A stretch of 64,000 nt of DNA from Arthrobacter sp. CDRTa11. GTDB taxonomy: Bacteria > Actinomycetota > Actinomycetes > Actinomycetales > Micrococcaceae. The stretch lies in NCBI RefSeq assembly GCF_026427775.1, contig NZ_CP044532.1, positions 4,836,001 to 4,900,000 of the forward strand, read 5' to 3'. The notes below the pieces were generated by a model. That model worked only from the letters and a program-made list of their open reading frames with translations, ran no database searches and had not been told where the DNA came from. Below are positions 8,941 through 18,813 of the stretch, one piece after another; the stretch's first letter is position 1; every line of letters starts with the position of its first letter. Both the position numbers and the translations under genes were made by a program.

Positions 8941-9867
8941 TTGGTAGGCGTACTCTCGGGCTTCTTTGTGGTGTGGGTCATCATCCTGGTGGGCTGGTTC
9001 GTGGGCAGGCGCCGCCTCCTGGGCGAGAACGGACGGCAGGTCCTCAGCGGACTCACGTTTTTTGTGGCCAGCCCTGCGCTGTTGTTTGAAACGCTCGGCA
9101 AGGCCCGCCTGCAGGAGGTCTTCGCCGAGCCCCTGCTGGTGACAGCCGTGGCTGCCTTCGCGTCCGCCATGGTCTTTTTCGCGATCATCAAATTTTGGCT
9201 CAGGCGCCCGCTGCCCGAAGCCCTGATGTCGTCCATGGCTGCATCCCTGGTCAACTCGGCCAACCTGGGCATCCCCATCGCCGTCTATGTCCTGGGAGAT
9301 GCCAGTTACGTGGCACCCCTGCTGATCTTCCAGCTGGCGTTCTTCAGCCCCCTGTTTTTGATGATCCTGGATGCCAGCACAAGCTCGCACCGGGCCACAC
9401 CGCTGAGCTTTGTGGTGATGATCCTGAAGAATCCGATGATTGTGGGCTCGGCCCTGGGGCTGGTGGTGGCCGGAACCGGCTGGCAGGTCCCCGCCCTGGT
9501 GATGGAACCCATCCACCTGATTGGCGGCGCAGCCATTCCGGCCATGCTTATCGCCTTTGGCATGAGCCTAAACGGGTCCAGGCCACTGCAGGCTGTGGGT
9601 GGACGGCGCCTGGATACGTTGCTGGCCAGCGGCTTCAAGCTGCTGGTGCAGCCTGGCATCGCCTACCTGTTTGCCAAGTTTGCGCTGGGGATGGAAGGCC
9701 ACGCTTTGTTCGCCGTGGTGGTCATTTCAGCACTCCCCACGGCGCAGAACGTCTTTGTTGCCGCCAGCCGCTACAAAACCGGCCTCATCGTGGCCAAGGA
9801 CACCGTGCTGATCACCACCGTGGTGGCTGTGCCCGCCATGATCGGGCTCGCCCAACTGCTCACCTGA
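8941..9867 (+). CDS. AEC-family transporter (auxin efflux carrier type)
   Basis: A 308-residue membrane protein with about ten hydrophobic segments in two five-helix halves, typical of AEC/PIN-like permeases. The N-terminus VGVLSGFFVVWVIILVGW and the first-half motif SLVNSANLGIPIAVYVLGD are characteristic; the second half has FGMSLNG and SALPTAQNVFVAASRY. The start is probably TTG at 8941: an in-frame stop lies at 8908 and no ATG or GTG occurs before the first helix. The ribosome-binding site is poor. The substrate is not predictable; many relatives carry organic acids. Confidence 0.82.
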   Translation: MVGVLSGFFVVWVIILVGWFVGRRRLLGENGRQVLSGLTFFVASPALLFETLGKARLQEVFAEPLLVTAVAAFASAMVFFAIIKFWLRRPLPEALMSSMAASLVNSANLGIPIAVYVLGDASYVAPLLIFQLAFFSPLFLMILDASTSSHRATPLSFVVMILKNPMIVGSALGLVVAGTGWQVPALVMEPIHLIGGAAIPAMLIAFGMSLNGSRPLQAVGGRRLDTLLASGFKLLVQPGIAYLFAKFALGMEGHALFAVVVISALPTAQNVFVAASRYKTGLIVAKDTVLITTVVAVPAMIGLAQLLT

Positions 9868-9884
9868 GCAGTGGATCAGTCAAA

Positions 9885-9924
9885 CACCCAAGCACCCAAG
9901 CACCCAAGCACCTGAGCACCTGGA
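9885..9924. repeat. 8-bp tandem repeat before the SolA-like gene
   Basis: Five consecutive 8-bp units, three of CACCCAAG and two of CACCTGAG/CACCTGGA. The last unit overlaps the GGAGG ribosome-binding site of the next gene. It is a simple-sequence tract where copy number could slip. Confidence 0.7.
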
Positions 9925-9930
9925 GGACTG

Positions 9931-11064
9931 ATGGGAACAATCCTGGATACCGTTGTGATCGGCGGAGGTGCCATGGGATCAGCTGCCGCTTGGGCCCTGT
10001 CCCGCCGGGGCCGGCAGGTCACGCTGCTGGAACAGTTCGGACCCGGCCATCTCAAGGGCGCCTCACACGGAGCCACCCGCAACCTCAACCCCGGCTATCA
10101 CCGCCCCGAGTATGTGGCCATGCTGGCCGAATCACTGGCCTTGTGGGACGAGCTGGAGCAGGAGAGCGGCCAGCGGCTCCTCACCCGAACCGGCATCGTC
10201 AGCCATGGGCCGGATCCCGTGCTCTCCGAGATACAGGCTGCTCTCTCCGAGGCCGGAATCCGGGCCGATTTCCTCAGCGTTGACGCCGCCTCCGAACGCT
10301 GGAGCGGGATCCGGTTTGACCAGCAGGTGCTCTACATGCCGGATGGCGGCCAACTCAACCCCGAGGCCGCCCTGCCGGTTTTCCAGCAGCTCGCCGGGGC
10401 GCGGGGAGCCGAAATCCGGCACCACACCAAAGTGGTGGACTTGCAGATAGTGGACGACGGCGTCCGGCTCACCCTGGATTCCGACGCCGGCACAGAGACC
10501 GTCACGGCTGCCCAGGCAGTAGTGACGGCGGGAGGCTGGACGGAGAAACTGTTGGCCGGTGCCACCAGCGCTTCGCAGCTGAGGCTGCCCAGGCTCCGGG
10601 TCACGCAGGAGCAGCCGGTTCACTTCGGTATTGCTGACCCTCATGCTGTGTGGCCAGGGTTCAACCATTATCCGGGGAGCGGGGCGGCCTACAAGGACTG
10701 GTACTCCCCCGTCTATGGGATGCAGACCCCGGGCGAAGGGATCAAGGCGGGCTGGCACGGCGTGGGACCTGTGGTGGACCCGGACAGGAGGTCATTCCAA
10801 CCCGAACCCCGGCAGCTGGCGGCGCTGCAGGACTATGCCCGGAGGTGGCTGCCCGGCGTGGATGCGGACTCGTTCGAGGCCATCAGCTGCACTTACACCA
10901 CAACTCCGGATGAGGACTTCGTCCTGGACCGGATCGGCCCGGTGGTTATTGGTGCCGGGTTCTCAGGGCACGGCTTCAAATTCACCCCGGTGATCGGCAG
11001 GATCCTGGCTGACCTGGCCACCGGCACACGGACTGCTCCCACGATCTTCTCCGCGGCGCGTTAG
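9931..11064 (+). CDS. solA: N-methyl-L-tryptophan oxidase / monomeric sarcosine oxidase family flavoenzyme
   Basis: A 377-residue flavoprotein amine oxidase. The Rossmann dinucleotide motif is VVIGGGAMGSAAAWALSRRG, with the acidic end of beta-2 at LLEQF; SHGATRNLNPGYHRPEY is the MSOX/SolA flavin-contacting segment. Cys320 in ISCTYTTTPDEDFVLD matches the cysteine that binds FAD covalently in monomeric sarcosine oxidases, and GAGFSGHGFKFTPVIG is the C-terminal FAD motif. It likely oxidises an N-methylated amino acid, releasing formaldehyde and peroxide. A strong GGAGG ribosome-binding site precedes the ATG. Sarcosine, N-methyltryptophan or another secondary amine could be the substrate. Confidence 0.85.
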   Translation: MGTILDTVVIGGGAMGSAAAWALSRRGRQVTLLEQFGPGHLKGASHGATRNLNPGYHRPEYVAMLAESLALWDELEQESGQRLLTRTGIVSHGPDPVLSEIQAALSEAGIRADFLSVDAASERWSGIRFDQQVLYMPDGGQLNPEAALPVFQQLAGARGAEIRHHTKVVDLQIVDDGVRLTLDSDAGTETVTAAQAVVTAGGWTEKLLAGATSASQLRLPRLRVTQEQPVHFGIADPHAVWPGFNHYPGSGAAYKDWYSPVYGMQTPGEGIKAGWHGVGPVVDPDRRSFQPEPRQLAALQDYARRWLPGVDADSFEAISCTYTTTPDEDFVLDRIGPVVIGAGFSGHGFKFTPVIGRILADLATGTRTAPTIFSAAR

Positions 11065-11104
11065 CTGGTCACTGCGTTAGCTGATCGCTGGCTGCTGCAG
11101 CTGG

Positions 11105-12637
11105 TCACTGCGTGCGGCGCCTGGCCGCATCCGGTTCAGCATCGCCGGCCCCCTCATTCCCCTCGGCCTGCACTCCGGGGTCTGCTTTGACGGAGTCTGC
11201 TTTGACGTGGTCTCCTTTGGCAGGGGCTGCTTTGCCAGGGGACGTGGCAGGCATTGCCGCCACCGCGCCGATGCTGAGCACCGCGCAGGCAAGGACTGCC
11301 AGGAAGACAGCACTTGAGGCGACCACAACGGTGTGCTCGCCTGCGGCTTCGGGCGGGGTGCCGGCATAAAGGGCGTTGGCCACGGCTCCGAAGACGGCAA
11401 CACCCAGCGCGCTGCCAATGGAGCGCGCGAAGAGGTTGGTGCTGGTGACCACGCCGCGCTCGTTCCACGGAACACTTGACTGGGCCGCGATCAGTGTGGG
11501 CGTGGCCACCAGCCCGAGGCCGAATCCGACGACGAAGCAGCTGACTGCGATCAGCGCCACGTTGGGAGTCGCCGCAGTGAGGGCCAGGATCGCCACACCG
11601 AGGATGGTGACTGTGATGCCGATCAGGGCCGTCGACTTAAACCCGATCCGAAGGTAGAGCTTTCCGGCCTGCGAGGCACTGATCGGCCAGCCGAGCGTAA
11701 GGGCGGCAAGAGCCAAGCCGGCCACCAGCGGGGATGTGCCCAGTGCCCCGTCCAAAAAAGTGGGCACATAGGACGTCAGCCCAATCATGATTGATCCCAC
11801 GCCGAAGGAAACCAGGGCTGTGGAGGCCAGCAGGCGCCGGGACACCACCCACGGCGGGAGGATGGGCTCTGCCGCGCGCCGCTCAACGAACACGAAAACG
11901 ATCAGGAGGACACCACCGATGGCGAAAGCACCGATGCTCAGCGGCGAATCCCAGGCCCACGCCTGGCCGCCTTCAAGCGCGCCAAGGATAAGCAGGCTGA
12001 GAGAACCGGCCAGGAGGACCGCGCCGGGATAGTCCACGCGGTGTTTGGCCCGCTGGACGTTCTCGTGCAGGGTCCGCAACAGCATCCAGCCCGCCAGGAT
12101 GCACAGCGGAACATTGACAAGGAAGATCCCCCGCCAGAGGCCCAGGGAGGAGAAAATGCCGCCCAGGCTCGGTCCGACCACCGAGGATATGGCCCACACG
12201 CTGGCGAGGTAACCCTGGACCTTGGCGCGTTCCTCAAGGGAGTAGATGTCTCCTGCGATGGTGATGGACACGGGCAGGACCGCCCCTGCGCCCAGGCCTT
12301 GCAGGGCGCGAAAAGCGATCAGCGCCGGCATGCTCCAGGCGATGCCGCAGAGCACGGAGCCCAGCAGGAAGAGGCTGATTCCGGCCAGGATGATGGGCTT
12401 GCGGCCAACCATATCGGACAGCTTCCCGTAGATGGGCACGGAGACGGCCTGGGCCAGCAGGTACGCGGAGAAGAGCCACGGAAACGACGAGAACCCGCCG
12501 AGGTCATCCACGATGGAGGGGACAGCCGTGGCCACGATGGTCGCGTCAATGGCCACAAGGCCGGTGGCCAGCATCAGGGCAATGAGAATAGGGCCGCGTT
12601 CAGATCGGAACCCCACTCCTTGGGCTTGGGCAGTCAT
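11105..12637 (-). CDS. MFS multidrug transporter, DHA2/EmrB-like
   Basis: A 510-residue transporter of the 14-helix DHA2 family. Motifs include ATGLVAIDATIVATAVPSI in the first helix, GKLSDMVGRKPIILAG (MFS motif A) between helices 2 and 3, and FRALQGLGAGAVLPVSITIA (motif B region), then ISSVVGPSLGGIF (motif C). It probably exports hydrophobic compounds by proton antiport. The C-terminal 40 residues are hydrophilic, with a short repeat (VKADSVKADPG) encoded by tandem CTGCTTTGACG-like units near 11183-11220. It converges with the SolA-like gene. Confidence 0.9.
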   Translation of the reverse strand: MTAQAQGVGFRSERGPILIALMLATGLVAIDATIVATAVPSIVDDLGGFSSFPWLFSAYLLAQAVSVPIYGKLSDMVGRKPIILAGISLFLLGSVLCGIAWSMPALIAFRALQGLGAGAVLPVSITIAGDIYSLEERAKVQGYLASVWAISSVVGPSLGGIFSSLGLWRGIFLVNVPLCILAGWMLLRTLHENVQRAKHRVDYPGAVLLAGSLSLLILGALEGGQAWAWDSPLSIGAFAIGGVLLIVFVFVERRAAEPILPPWVVSRRLLASTALVSFGVGSIMIGLTSYVPTFLDGALGTSPLVAGLALAALTLGWPISASQAGKLYLRIGFKSTALIGITVTILGVAILALTAATPNVALIAVSCFVVGFGLGLVATPTLIAAQSSVPWNERGVVTSTNLFARSIGSALGVAVFGAVANALYAGTPPEAAGEHTVVVASSAVFLAVLACAVLSIGAVAAMPATSPGKAAPAKGDHVKADSVKADPGVQAEGNEGAGDAEPDAARRRTQ

Positions 12638-12703
12638 CTGGTGGTCTCGTCTCGGTGGCAGCGTCCGGTTACCTCCACTCTAGGTACCGGACCTGAAAGC
12701 CGA

Positions 12704-15334
12704 CTACTTTTTGCCTTGATGCCCGTCCAGGATCCTGGCACAGCGGATGAATCCAAGGTGCGAATAAGCCTGGGGATGGTTCCCCAGATGCGTTTCGGTG
12801 CCGGGATCGTATTCCTCCGGCAGCAGGCCGGTGGGACCAAAAAGGTTCACCAGCTGGTCGAAAAGATCCCAGGCCTCCTCGATCCTGCCCACCGCCACGT
12901 ACGCCTCAATGAGCCAGGTGGTGCAGATGTGGAAGCCGCCCTCCAGGCCCGGCAGGCCGTCGTCGTACCTGTACCGGAAGACTGTGGGCCCTACCCGCAG
13001 TTCCCGTTCGACGGCGGTGACGGTGTCGAGGAAGCGCTGGTCGTTTACGTCCAGCAGGCCGGAGAGCCCGATGTGCAGGACGGCGGCGTCCAGGTCCGGG
13101 CTGTCGTAGGCGACGGTGTAGGACTGCGCGGAGTCATCCCAGCCTTCACGCAGGACCTCGTCCCGGATCAGGGAGGCCGTGGGAGCCCAGGACGGTTCCG
13201 GCGCCCTGCCATGACGGGCGGCCGTGCGCAGTGCACGGTCCAGGGTCACCCAGCACATGACCTTGGTATACACGTGATGGCGGGGCGCCCGCCGCGCCTC
13301 CCAGATGCCGTGGTCGGCCTCGTGCCAGCGGGCCAGCACGGCTGCCGCCATCTGCACCATCAGCTCCCAGTGGTCATCGGCGAGCGCGCCTTCCCGCTCG
13401 CTGAGGGCGTGGATGAGGTCGGCGACAGGGCCGAAAACGTCCAGCTGGACCTGGTGGTCGGCGGCGTTCCCGATCCGCACCGGACGGGAACCGGCGTAGC
13501 CGGGCAGGCTGTCGATCACGGCTTCCGTGGATAAGGGCGCCCCCGTCACGGAGTAAAGCGGGTGCAGCCATTCCGGGCCGGGCGCGTTCTCCAGGATGCG
13601 GCCCAGCCAGTCGAGGAAGCCGGCGGCCTCCGCCGTTGAGCCCAGATCCACCAGCGCGTTGACGGTCATGGATCCGTCCCGCAGCCAGCAGTATCTGTAG
13701 TCCCAGTTGCGGGTTCCGCCGATGCCTTCCGGCAGGGACGTGGTGGGGGCGGCCAGCACGGCGCCGGTGGGTGCGTGCACCAGGGCCCGCAGCACCAGCG
13801 CCGAACGGCGCACCAGGGAGGGCTTGACGCTGGGCAGCTCCAGGTCCTGCACCCAGCGGCGGGAGTGATGTGCCACCCCGGCGCGGCGTTGAGTTTCGCC
13901 GCCCGGGTCTGCGGGCTGCGGCTCGGTGTCGCCGCAGCGCATGTTGAGGACTATGGGCCCGTCCTGCAGGTTCACCGATGCGGTGGCGGTGGCATGGCGC
14001 CCGTCCGAAGTTATGGCAAACGTGACGCCGGGTGACAGGAGAATAATGGGGTCAGACGTGCCCACCACGTGGATTTCGTCACCGCGGGCCTCCATGCTGA
14101 AGGGGGCGTTGGCGTAGTCCGGCCGCGGCGCAAACACGATCTTTGCCGCACCGGTGCCTGACAGCACACGGACCAGGCTGGTGATGCCATCCGGCGCCGG
14201 TTCGAGGTAGTCGGTCACGGTCACGTCCGCCCAGCGGGTCTCCACGATCATGGTGCTGTCCACGTAGCGCTGGCCCAGCACCTGCGAGGCCTTGACCGGT
14301 TCAACCGAGAAATGCCCGGCGGCGTCCCCACCCAGGATGTGGGCGAACAGGGAGCCCGAATCGGGCAGCGGATGGCTCATCCAGCAGATTTTGGCGTCAG
14401 GAGTGACCAGGGCGGTGGAGGACCCGTTGCCAATCATTGAATGCCGCTCCAGCCCCACGGCGTCCTCACCGAAGAGCCAGGCCCGGCGCAGTTCAAAAAG
14501 GATCGCGAGCACCCGGGCAAAGGATTCGGGGTCGCGCAGCCGGTGGCCGGCCGCCGTCTTCCCCGGGCCCACGCGCAGGCCCATGTCCGGGCCGCGGAGC
14601 GTAGCCATGGCCAGTTCGTCGCTGTAGGCGTCCCCCGCGTACATGGCCGCGCTGGCGCCCAGCCGGGACCTCAGGCTCTCCAGCGCGGGGGCCTTCGACG
14701 GTTCCACAACTGACAGGTCCAGCACCGAGCCATCCACGATAAAGAACAGCCCGTGGGCGCGGGCGATCTCCCGTGCCGTGTCAGTGACCGCCTGCACGAC
14801 GTCGGGCGAGGCAGGCCGGGTGTGCACCGAGACGGCCACCGGCTTGCGTTCAATCCAGATCCCCTTTTGGAAGCCCACCGCCTCGGACAGTGCGGTGCTC
14901 GCTCTTTGGAGGGCGGCTTCCGTGGCCAAGGACTGCGTGTGCGCGAACCCCATGTCCGCTTCCGCACCATGGGACCCGATGAGGTGCACTTCAGCCGGGA
15001 GCCGGGACACGGCGGCAAGGTCACGCAGTGAGCGCCCGGAAATTACGGCGGCATGCGTATTGGGCAAGGCTGCCAGGGCCCGCAGTGCAATCGCGGCGCT
15101 CCCCAGCGGAAGTGTTTCGGTGGAGATGCCCTCCGCGTCGCACAGCGTTCCGCCGTAGTTGCAGGCCACGAGGAGGCCGGGCACCCGGGCCAGCACCTTC
15201 AGCTCGGCCAGCAGCGTTGGCGTCAGCCCGTCGTCGGCGGCGTCCGACTGCACGAAGGCCCGCAGGAGGCCCAGCGGCAGGGATTTGGTGAGCAGCGCGG
15301 TGTCCGCGACGGTCTGGTTCAAAGGCGTTGGCAT
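12704..15334 (-). CDS. Glycoside hydrolase family 15 protein with a degenerate trehalose-phosphatase-like N-terminal domain
   Basis: An 876-residue fusion. Residues 1 to about 280 look like an OtsB trehalose-6-phosphate phosphatase (HAD fold): ISGRSLRDLAAVSRLP, GSHGAEA, a lysine in VEPSKAPALESL and motif IV AGDAYSDELAM. But motif I, normally DxDGT, reads NYGGT (Asn59, Gly61), so both catalytic aspartates are missing and phosphatase activity is unlikely. Residues ~300-876 are a GH15 domain (glucoamylase/acid trehalase type): GTRNWDYRYCWLRDGSMTV, the acid-containing HGIWEARR and the base-containing LPEEYDPGTETHLGNHPQAY. Trehalose or a short alpha-glucan is the likely substrate. The start at 15334 has AAGGGG seven bases upstream. 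Confidence 0.87.
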   Translation of the reverse strand: MPTPLNQTVADTALLTKSLPLGLLRAFVQSDAADDGLTPTLLAELKVLARVPGLLVACNYGGTLCDAEGISTETLPLGSAAIALRALAALPNTHAAVISGRSLRDLAAVSRLPAEVHLIGSHGAEADMGFAHTQSLATEAALQRASTALSEAVGFQKGIWIERKPVAVSVHTRPASPDVVQAVTDTAREIARAHGLFFIVDGSVLDLSVVEPSKAPALESLRSRLGASAAMYAGDAYSDELAMATLRGPDMGLRVGPGKTAAGHRLRDPESFARVLAILFELRRAWLFGEDAVGLERHSMIGNGSSTALVTPDAKICWMSHPLPDSGSLFAHILGGDAAGHFSVEPVKASQVLGQRYVDSTMIVETRWADVTVTDYLEPAPDGITSLVRVLSGTGAAKIVFAPRPDYANAPFSMEARGDEIHVVGTSDPIILLSPGVTFAITSDGRHATATASVNLQDGPIVLNMRCGDTEPQPADPGGETQRRAGVAHHSRRWVQDLELPSVKPSLVRRSALVLRALVHAPTGAVLAAPTTSLPEGIGGTRNWDYRYCWLRDGSMTVNALVDLGSTAEAAGFLDWLGRILENAPGPEWLHPLYSVTGAPLSTEAVIDSLPGYAGSRPVRIGNAADHQVQLDVFGPVADLIHALSEREGALADDHWELMVQMAAAVLARWHEADHGIWEARRAPRHHVYTKVMCWVTLDRALRTAARHGRAPEPSWAPTASLIRDEVLREGWDDSAQSYTVAYDSPDLDAAVLHIGLSGLLDVNDQRFLDTVTAVERELRVGPTVFRYRYDDGLPGLEGGFHICTTWLIEAYVAVGRIEEAWDLFDQLVNLFGPTGLLPEEYDPGTETHLGNHPQAYSHLGFIRCARILDGHQGKK

Positions 15335-15580
15335 CCATGTACCCCTTAAGGCAGAACCTGGCCCGGGAAGGCAGCCGCTGGATTTCCTGGCGGGCTACCG
15401 GGTGGTGCCCCTCCCCGGAATTCCATGAAAGAACTCCAGAGGGGGCACTGTTCATCCTGCTCGGAGGCAGTTTCGCCTGAATGTCGCTACCGTTGCCGCC
15501 GTGTTAAGTTCGACGGCGGGACGCACCGCCGGCGTGAGGTGCTGCACGCCGCCGGCGGAGTGTGTTGTTCAGTGGCGGAC

Positions 15581-16570
15581 CTACACCCGGGCCAGGCCGG
15601 CAGCCCGGGCCAGCAGCTCAACAGACTGCAGCCTGGAGGCCAAATCGGTGCTCTGGTGCGCCACGATGAGCTCGTCGGCGTCGGAGTGCCTGGCGAACTC
15701 ATCCAGGTACTCGATCACGGCGTCCGGGGTGCCGACGGCCGAGTACGTCATCATCTGCGCCACGTGCTGCCCCTGCGGGGAGTCCAGGATCATGTCCGCT
15801 TCGTCGTCGGTGAACTCCCGTCCGGCGCCGAAGAACAGCGAAACGCGGGCACGTTTGGTGGCTTGGAGAGTTTCTTGGGCGGCGGATGCCGAGTCCGCAG
15901 CAATCACGTTGACGCCGGCGATTACATGCGGCGCATCCAACTGGGCCGACGGCTTGAACTCCCGGCGGTAGAGGGCCACGGCGTCCTGCAGTGCGTTGGG
16001 CGCGAAATGGGAGGCGAAGGCGTAGGGCAGGCCCAGCTGGGCAGCAAGGCGCGCGCCGAACAGCGAGGAGCCAAGGATGTACAGCGGCACGTTGGTGCCC
16101 TTGCCGGGAGTTGCTTCCACGCCTTGGATCCGGGTGGGGCCGGTGAGGTAGCCCTGCAGTTCCAGGACGTCCTGCGGGAAGCTGTCGGCGGACATCGGGT
16201 CCCGGCGCAGTGCGCGCATGGTGTTCTGGTCGCTGCCGGGGGCGCGGCCCAGGCCAAGGTCGATGCGCCCGGGGTGCAGCGTCTCCAGGGTGCCGAACTG
16301 CTCGGCGATGGTCAGCGGCGAGTGGTTGGGCAGCATGATGCCCCCTGCGCCCAGCCTGATGCTTTCGGTGTGCGCCGCCACGTGGGCGATCAGCACGCTG
16401 GTGGCGGAGGAGGCGATCGAGGACATGTTGTGGTGCTCGGCGTACCAGATGCGCCGGTAGCCCAGCTCCTCGGCACGCTGCGCCATGGCCACGCTGCCCG
16501 CGAAACTCTCCGCCGCCGTCTGGCCTTTGCCGATGGTTGCCAGATCAAGAATGGAGAGGGGAAGAGTCAC
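15581..16570 (-). CDS. LLM-class flavin-dependent oxidoreductase (YhbW-like)
   Basis: A 329-residue bacterial luciferase-like monooxygenase. [16 protein letters not shown] at the N-terminus, [40 protein letters not shown] and [20 protein letters not shown] are hallmarks of the group that includes YhbW and related FMN/F420-utilising proteins. Translation starts at GTG (16570-16568), with GAAAGG about ten bases upstream. It is monocistronic; the physiological substrate is unknown. Confidence 0.88.
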   Translation of the reverse strand: MTLPLSILDLATIGKGQTAAESFAGSVAMAQRAEELGYRRIWYAEHHNMSSIASSATSVLIAHVAAHTESIRLGAGGIMLPNHSPLTIAEQFGTLETLHPGRIDLGLGRAPGSDQNTMRALRRDPMSADSFPQDVLELQGYLTGPTRIQGVEATPGKGTNVPLYILGSSLFGARLAAQLGLPYAFASHFAPNALQDAVALYRREFKPSAQLDAPHVIAGVNVIAADSASAAQETLQATKRARVSLFFGAGREFTDDEADMILDSPQGQHVAQMMTYSAVGTPDAVIEYLDEFARHSDADELIVAHQSTDLASRLQSVELLARAAGLARV

Positions 16571-16720
16571 GTCGGTGCCGGCCTTTCAAATGCGTTGCGT
16601 AGTGCTGCCGGCCAGTTCGCGGCCGGGCACACTGTGGACAACGACGCCGGTACTCCGGATATTTCTGCAGGCCGCCCAGTTCTGACGAGTGCGGCGGGTG
16701 TCACACCCCTCGCGAACGAA

Positions 16721-16755
16721 GGAAGGGGCCCGGCCTATTCGGCCGGACCCCTTCC
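16721..16755 (-). terminator. Terminator hairpin of the PxKF surface-protein gene
   Basis: Arms 16721-16735 and 16741-16755 (GGAAGGGG...CCCCTTCC) pair over 15 positions with one mismatch, around a 5-base TATTC loop. It lies 19 bp past the stop codon of the gene ending at 16774. Confidence 0.75.
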
Positions 16756-16773
16756 GTGCAACAGTGCCAGCGC

Positions 16774-18813
16774 CTACTTCAGCTTGAAGTTGGCGCTGAT
16801 GGAACTGCCGTCAGGTGTCCTCATGGTGAGCTGATAGCAGGTGCCGGCGCCGGTGGGCGTTTTCCAGTTGTAGACGAACTGCCCGGCCGTGGCATCATAC
16901 CGAAGCGACGTGCTGCCAGTGGCGGTCGTTTCGATGTCGTCCTGAGGAAGAGCCAGCGAGCAGGTGATCCTGGCCATCGAGAAGGCCATATTGCTGGGGT
17001 CGGTAATCTCGGTATCACCGGCAAAAACTTCGAACTTTGCCGGTACGGTGCTTCCACCCTTGACCGTATTGAGGACTCCATTCATGTCCACCGGCTGGTA
17101 GAAGCCCTTCAGGGTCCAGGCCAGGACGCTGTACCTCTGGGTTGCCGTGGCGGTGTTCCCGGCAAGGTCAGTCGCGGTGGCCGTGAGGACGTGGTTACCC
17201 ACCTTGGTTTCGTAGCCGGTGACCACACAGCTTGCCAGGCCTGACAGTCCATCCGAGCCGACGCACTCCGGTGCCGGTGCCGTGGATCCAAAGTAGCCGG
17301 TGGCCACCGTGGAGCTCAACGCAACACTGGGGGCAGTCTTGTCGATCTTGAAAGCCTGGCTGGCGGCACCGGCGGGGGTCTTGTTGCCGGCCACGTCCTC
17401 GAACGCCGGGCTCTCGATGAGGACCGAGGCCCCTTCCGTAGCCGAGGTTGCGGCCTTCGTTGCGGACAGCGGGCCCGAGCTTCCATCGGTCCCCGTGAAG
17501 GTGGCCTCGACGTCGCTCTTGTACCAGCCGTTGGTTCCCACCGTTCCGGCAGCTGAGGTGTAGGAAACCACCGGGGCTGTCTTGTCGATCTTGAACGAGT
17601 GCGAAGCAGCACCGGCAGCGGTCATGTTGCCTGCGTTATCCGTGAAAGCGGGACTTTGGACGGCGATTGTGGAGCCTTCGCCGCTGGAGGTCACAGTCTG
17701 GGTGGCGGAGGCCGGGCCGGACGTTGCATCCGTAGCAGTGAACAGGGCGTTCACGTTGGAGGTGTACCAGCCGTCGTTGCCTTCGGTTCCCGTTGCGCTC
17801 GTGTAGCTGACGGAGGGGGCGGTTCCATCCTTCTTGATGGGCACGGTGACCGGGCCGCTGGTGCCGCCGCTGCTTGTTGCCGTGCAGGTGTAATTGGCGG
17901 GCAGCTGGTCAGCTGAGATGGTCAGGTTGTCGCAGCCGTCCAGCCGCAGTGTGCTGAGCGAATCGGATTCAGTAACGCTCCAGGTGAGGGTCACAGCCGT
18001 CCGGTACCAGCCCGCCAGCCCGTTTGCCGTGGCGGGGCTGAGCGTGTAACTGATCTCCGGGGCGGTGGCGTCAACGATGCTGTAGGTCACCGAGCTTGAG
18101 GCCTTGAGTCCGCCATCGTCGATGTACTCACAGCTTGCTTCCTGGGTCCCGATTCCGCCAGCAGAGTCATCGCCGATGACGGCGCCGAGGGTTGCGGGGA
18201 AGGAACTGTCGCCGTCTTCCTTATCGGATACGTCGCATAATGCGGCGGGAACGAAGCCCTTGTCATAGGAGGCCCCGGCGGTGACACCGCTGATGGACAG
18301 GACGGGAGCCTCGTTCGATGGGGCAGGGGCTGTGACGTTGACGGTGAAGCTGGCAGGAAGGACGTCGAACGTATAGGTGGTGGAGTTACTGATGATCCTG
18401 GCCGTCACACTGGTCGAACCGGCGGTGAGTGGCGTGATGGTGAGCGGTTGGGTGAATCCACACGAAGTGAAGGTTACTTCCGAAGGTGACACCGTAGCTA
18501 CGCCCTCGTCACCGGAGGAAAGGCCGAGAGTTAGGGTGTTTTGCCCCGTGAGGTTGCAACCGTTCTTGCCATCCTCGCCAGTGGCGAAGAGAGCCAGCGT
18601 CGTGGCGCCGGTCGCCCCGCCTGCATTCAACGGCATGATTTCCGCCTCGGCATCAATACCGGCATCAAGGGTGTTATGGATTTGGTCCGCATACACCACA
18701 CCGGCGCTTGCCAGGAGGAGGGATCCGGCAGCAACTGCAGCCGCCCCCCTCAATCCCGCACGCCGGAATCTTTTCCCCGGCCCGGCTAACTGACTACCCG
18801 CTGAATACTTCAT
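16774..18813 (-). CDS. Secreted cell-surface protein with Ig-like repeats and a C-terminal PxKF domain
   Basis: A 679-residue exported protein. The signal peptide runs to about Ala42 (basic KRFRRAGLRG, hydrophobic AAAVAAGSLLLASAGVV). Beyond it are repeated beta-rich segments; the unit KIDKTAPxVSYTSAxGTxGxxGWY recurs about three times between residues 330 and 530 and resembles bacterial Ig-like adhesin repeats. The C-terminal ~95 residues (STVPAKFEVFAG ... CYQLTMRTPDGSSISANF, ending FKLK) form a PxKF domain. There is no LPXTG sorting motif or C-terminal membrane anchor, so it is probably secreted or non-covalently wall-associated. Paired cysteines in the extracellular part suggest disulfides. 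Adhesion or wall binding is inferred only. Confidence 0.82.
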   Translation of the reverse strand: MKYSAGSQLAGPGKRFRRAGLRGAAAVAAGSLLLASAGVVYADQIHNTLDAGIDAEAEIMPLNAGGATGATTLALFATGEDGKNGCNLTGQNTLTLGLSSGDEGVATVSPSEVTFTSCGFTQPLTITPLTAGSTSVTARIISNSTTYTFDVLPASFTVNVTAPAPSNEAPVLSISGVTAGASYDKGFVPAALCDVSDKEDGDSSFPATLGAVIGDDSAGGIGTQEASCEYIDDGGLKASSSVTYSIVDATAPEISYTLSPATANGLAGWYRTAVTLTWSVTESDSLSTLRLDGCDNLTISADQLPANYTCTATSSGGTSGPVTVPIKKDGTAPSVSYTSATGTEGNDGWYTSNVNALFTATDATSGPASATQTVTSSGEGSTIAVQSPAFTDNAGNMTAAGAASHSFKIDKTAPVVSYTSAAGTVGTNGWYKSDVEATFTGTDGSSGPLSATKAATSATEGASVLIESPAFEDVAGNKTPAGAASQAFKIDKTAPSVALSSTVATGYFGSTAPAPECVGSDGLSGLASCVVTGYETKVGNHVLTATATDLAGNTATATQRYSVLAWTLKGFYQPVDMNGVLNTVKGGSTVPAKFEVFAGDTEITDPSNMAFSMARITCSLALPQDDIETTATGSTSLRYDATAGQFVYNWKTPTGAGTCYQLTMRTPDGSSISANFKLK

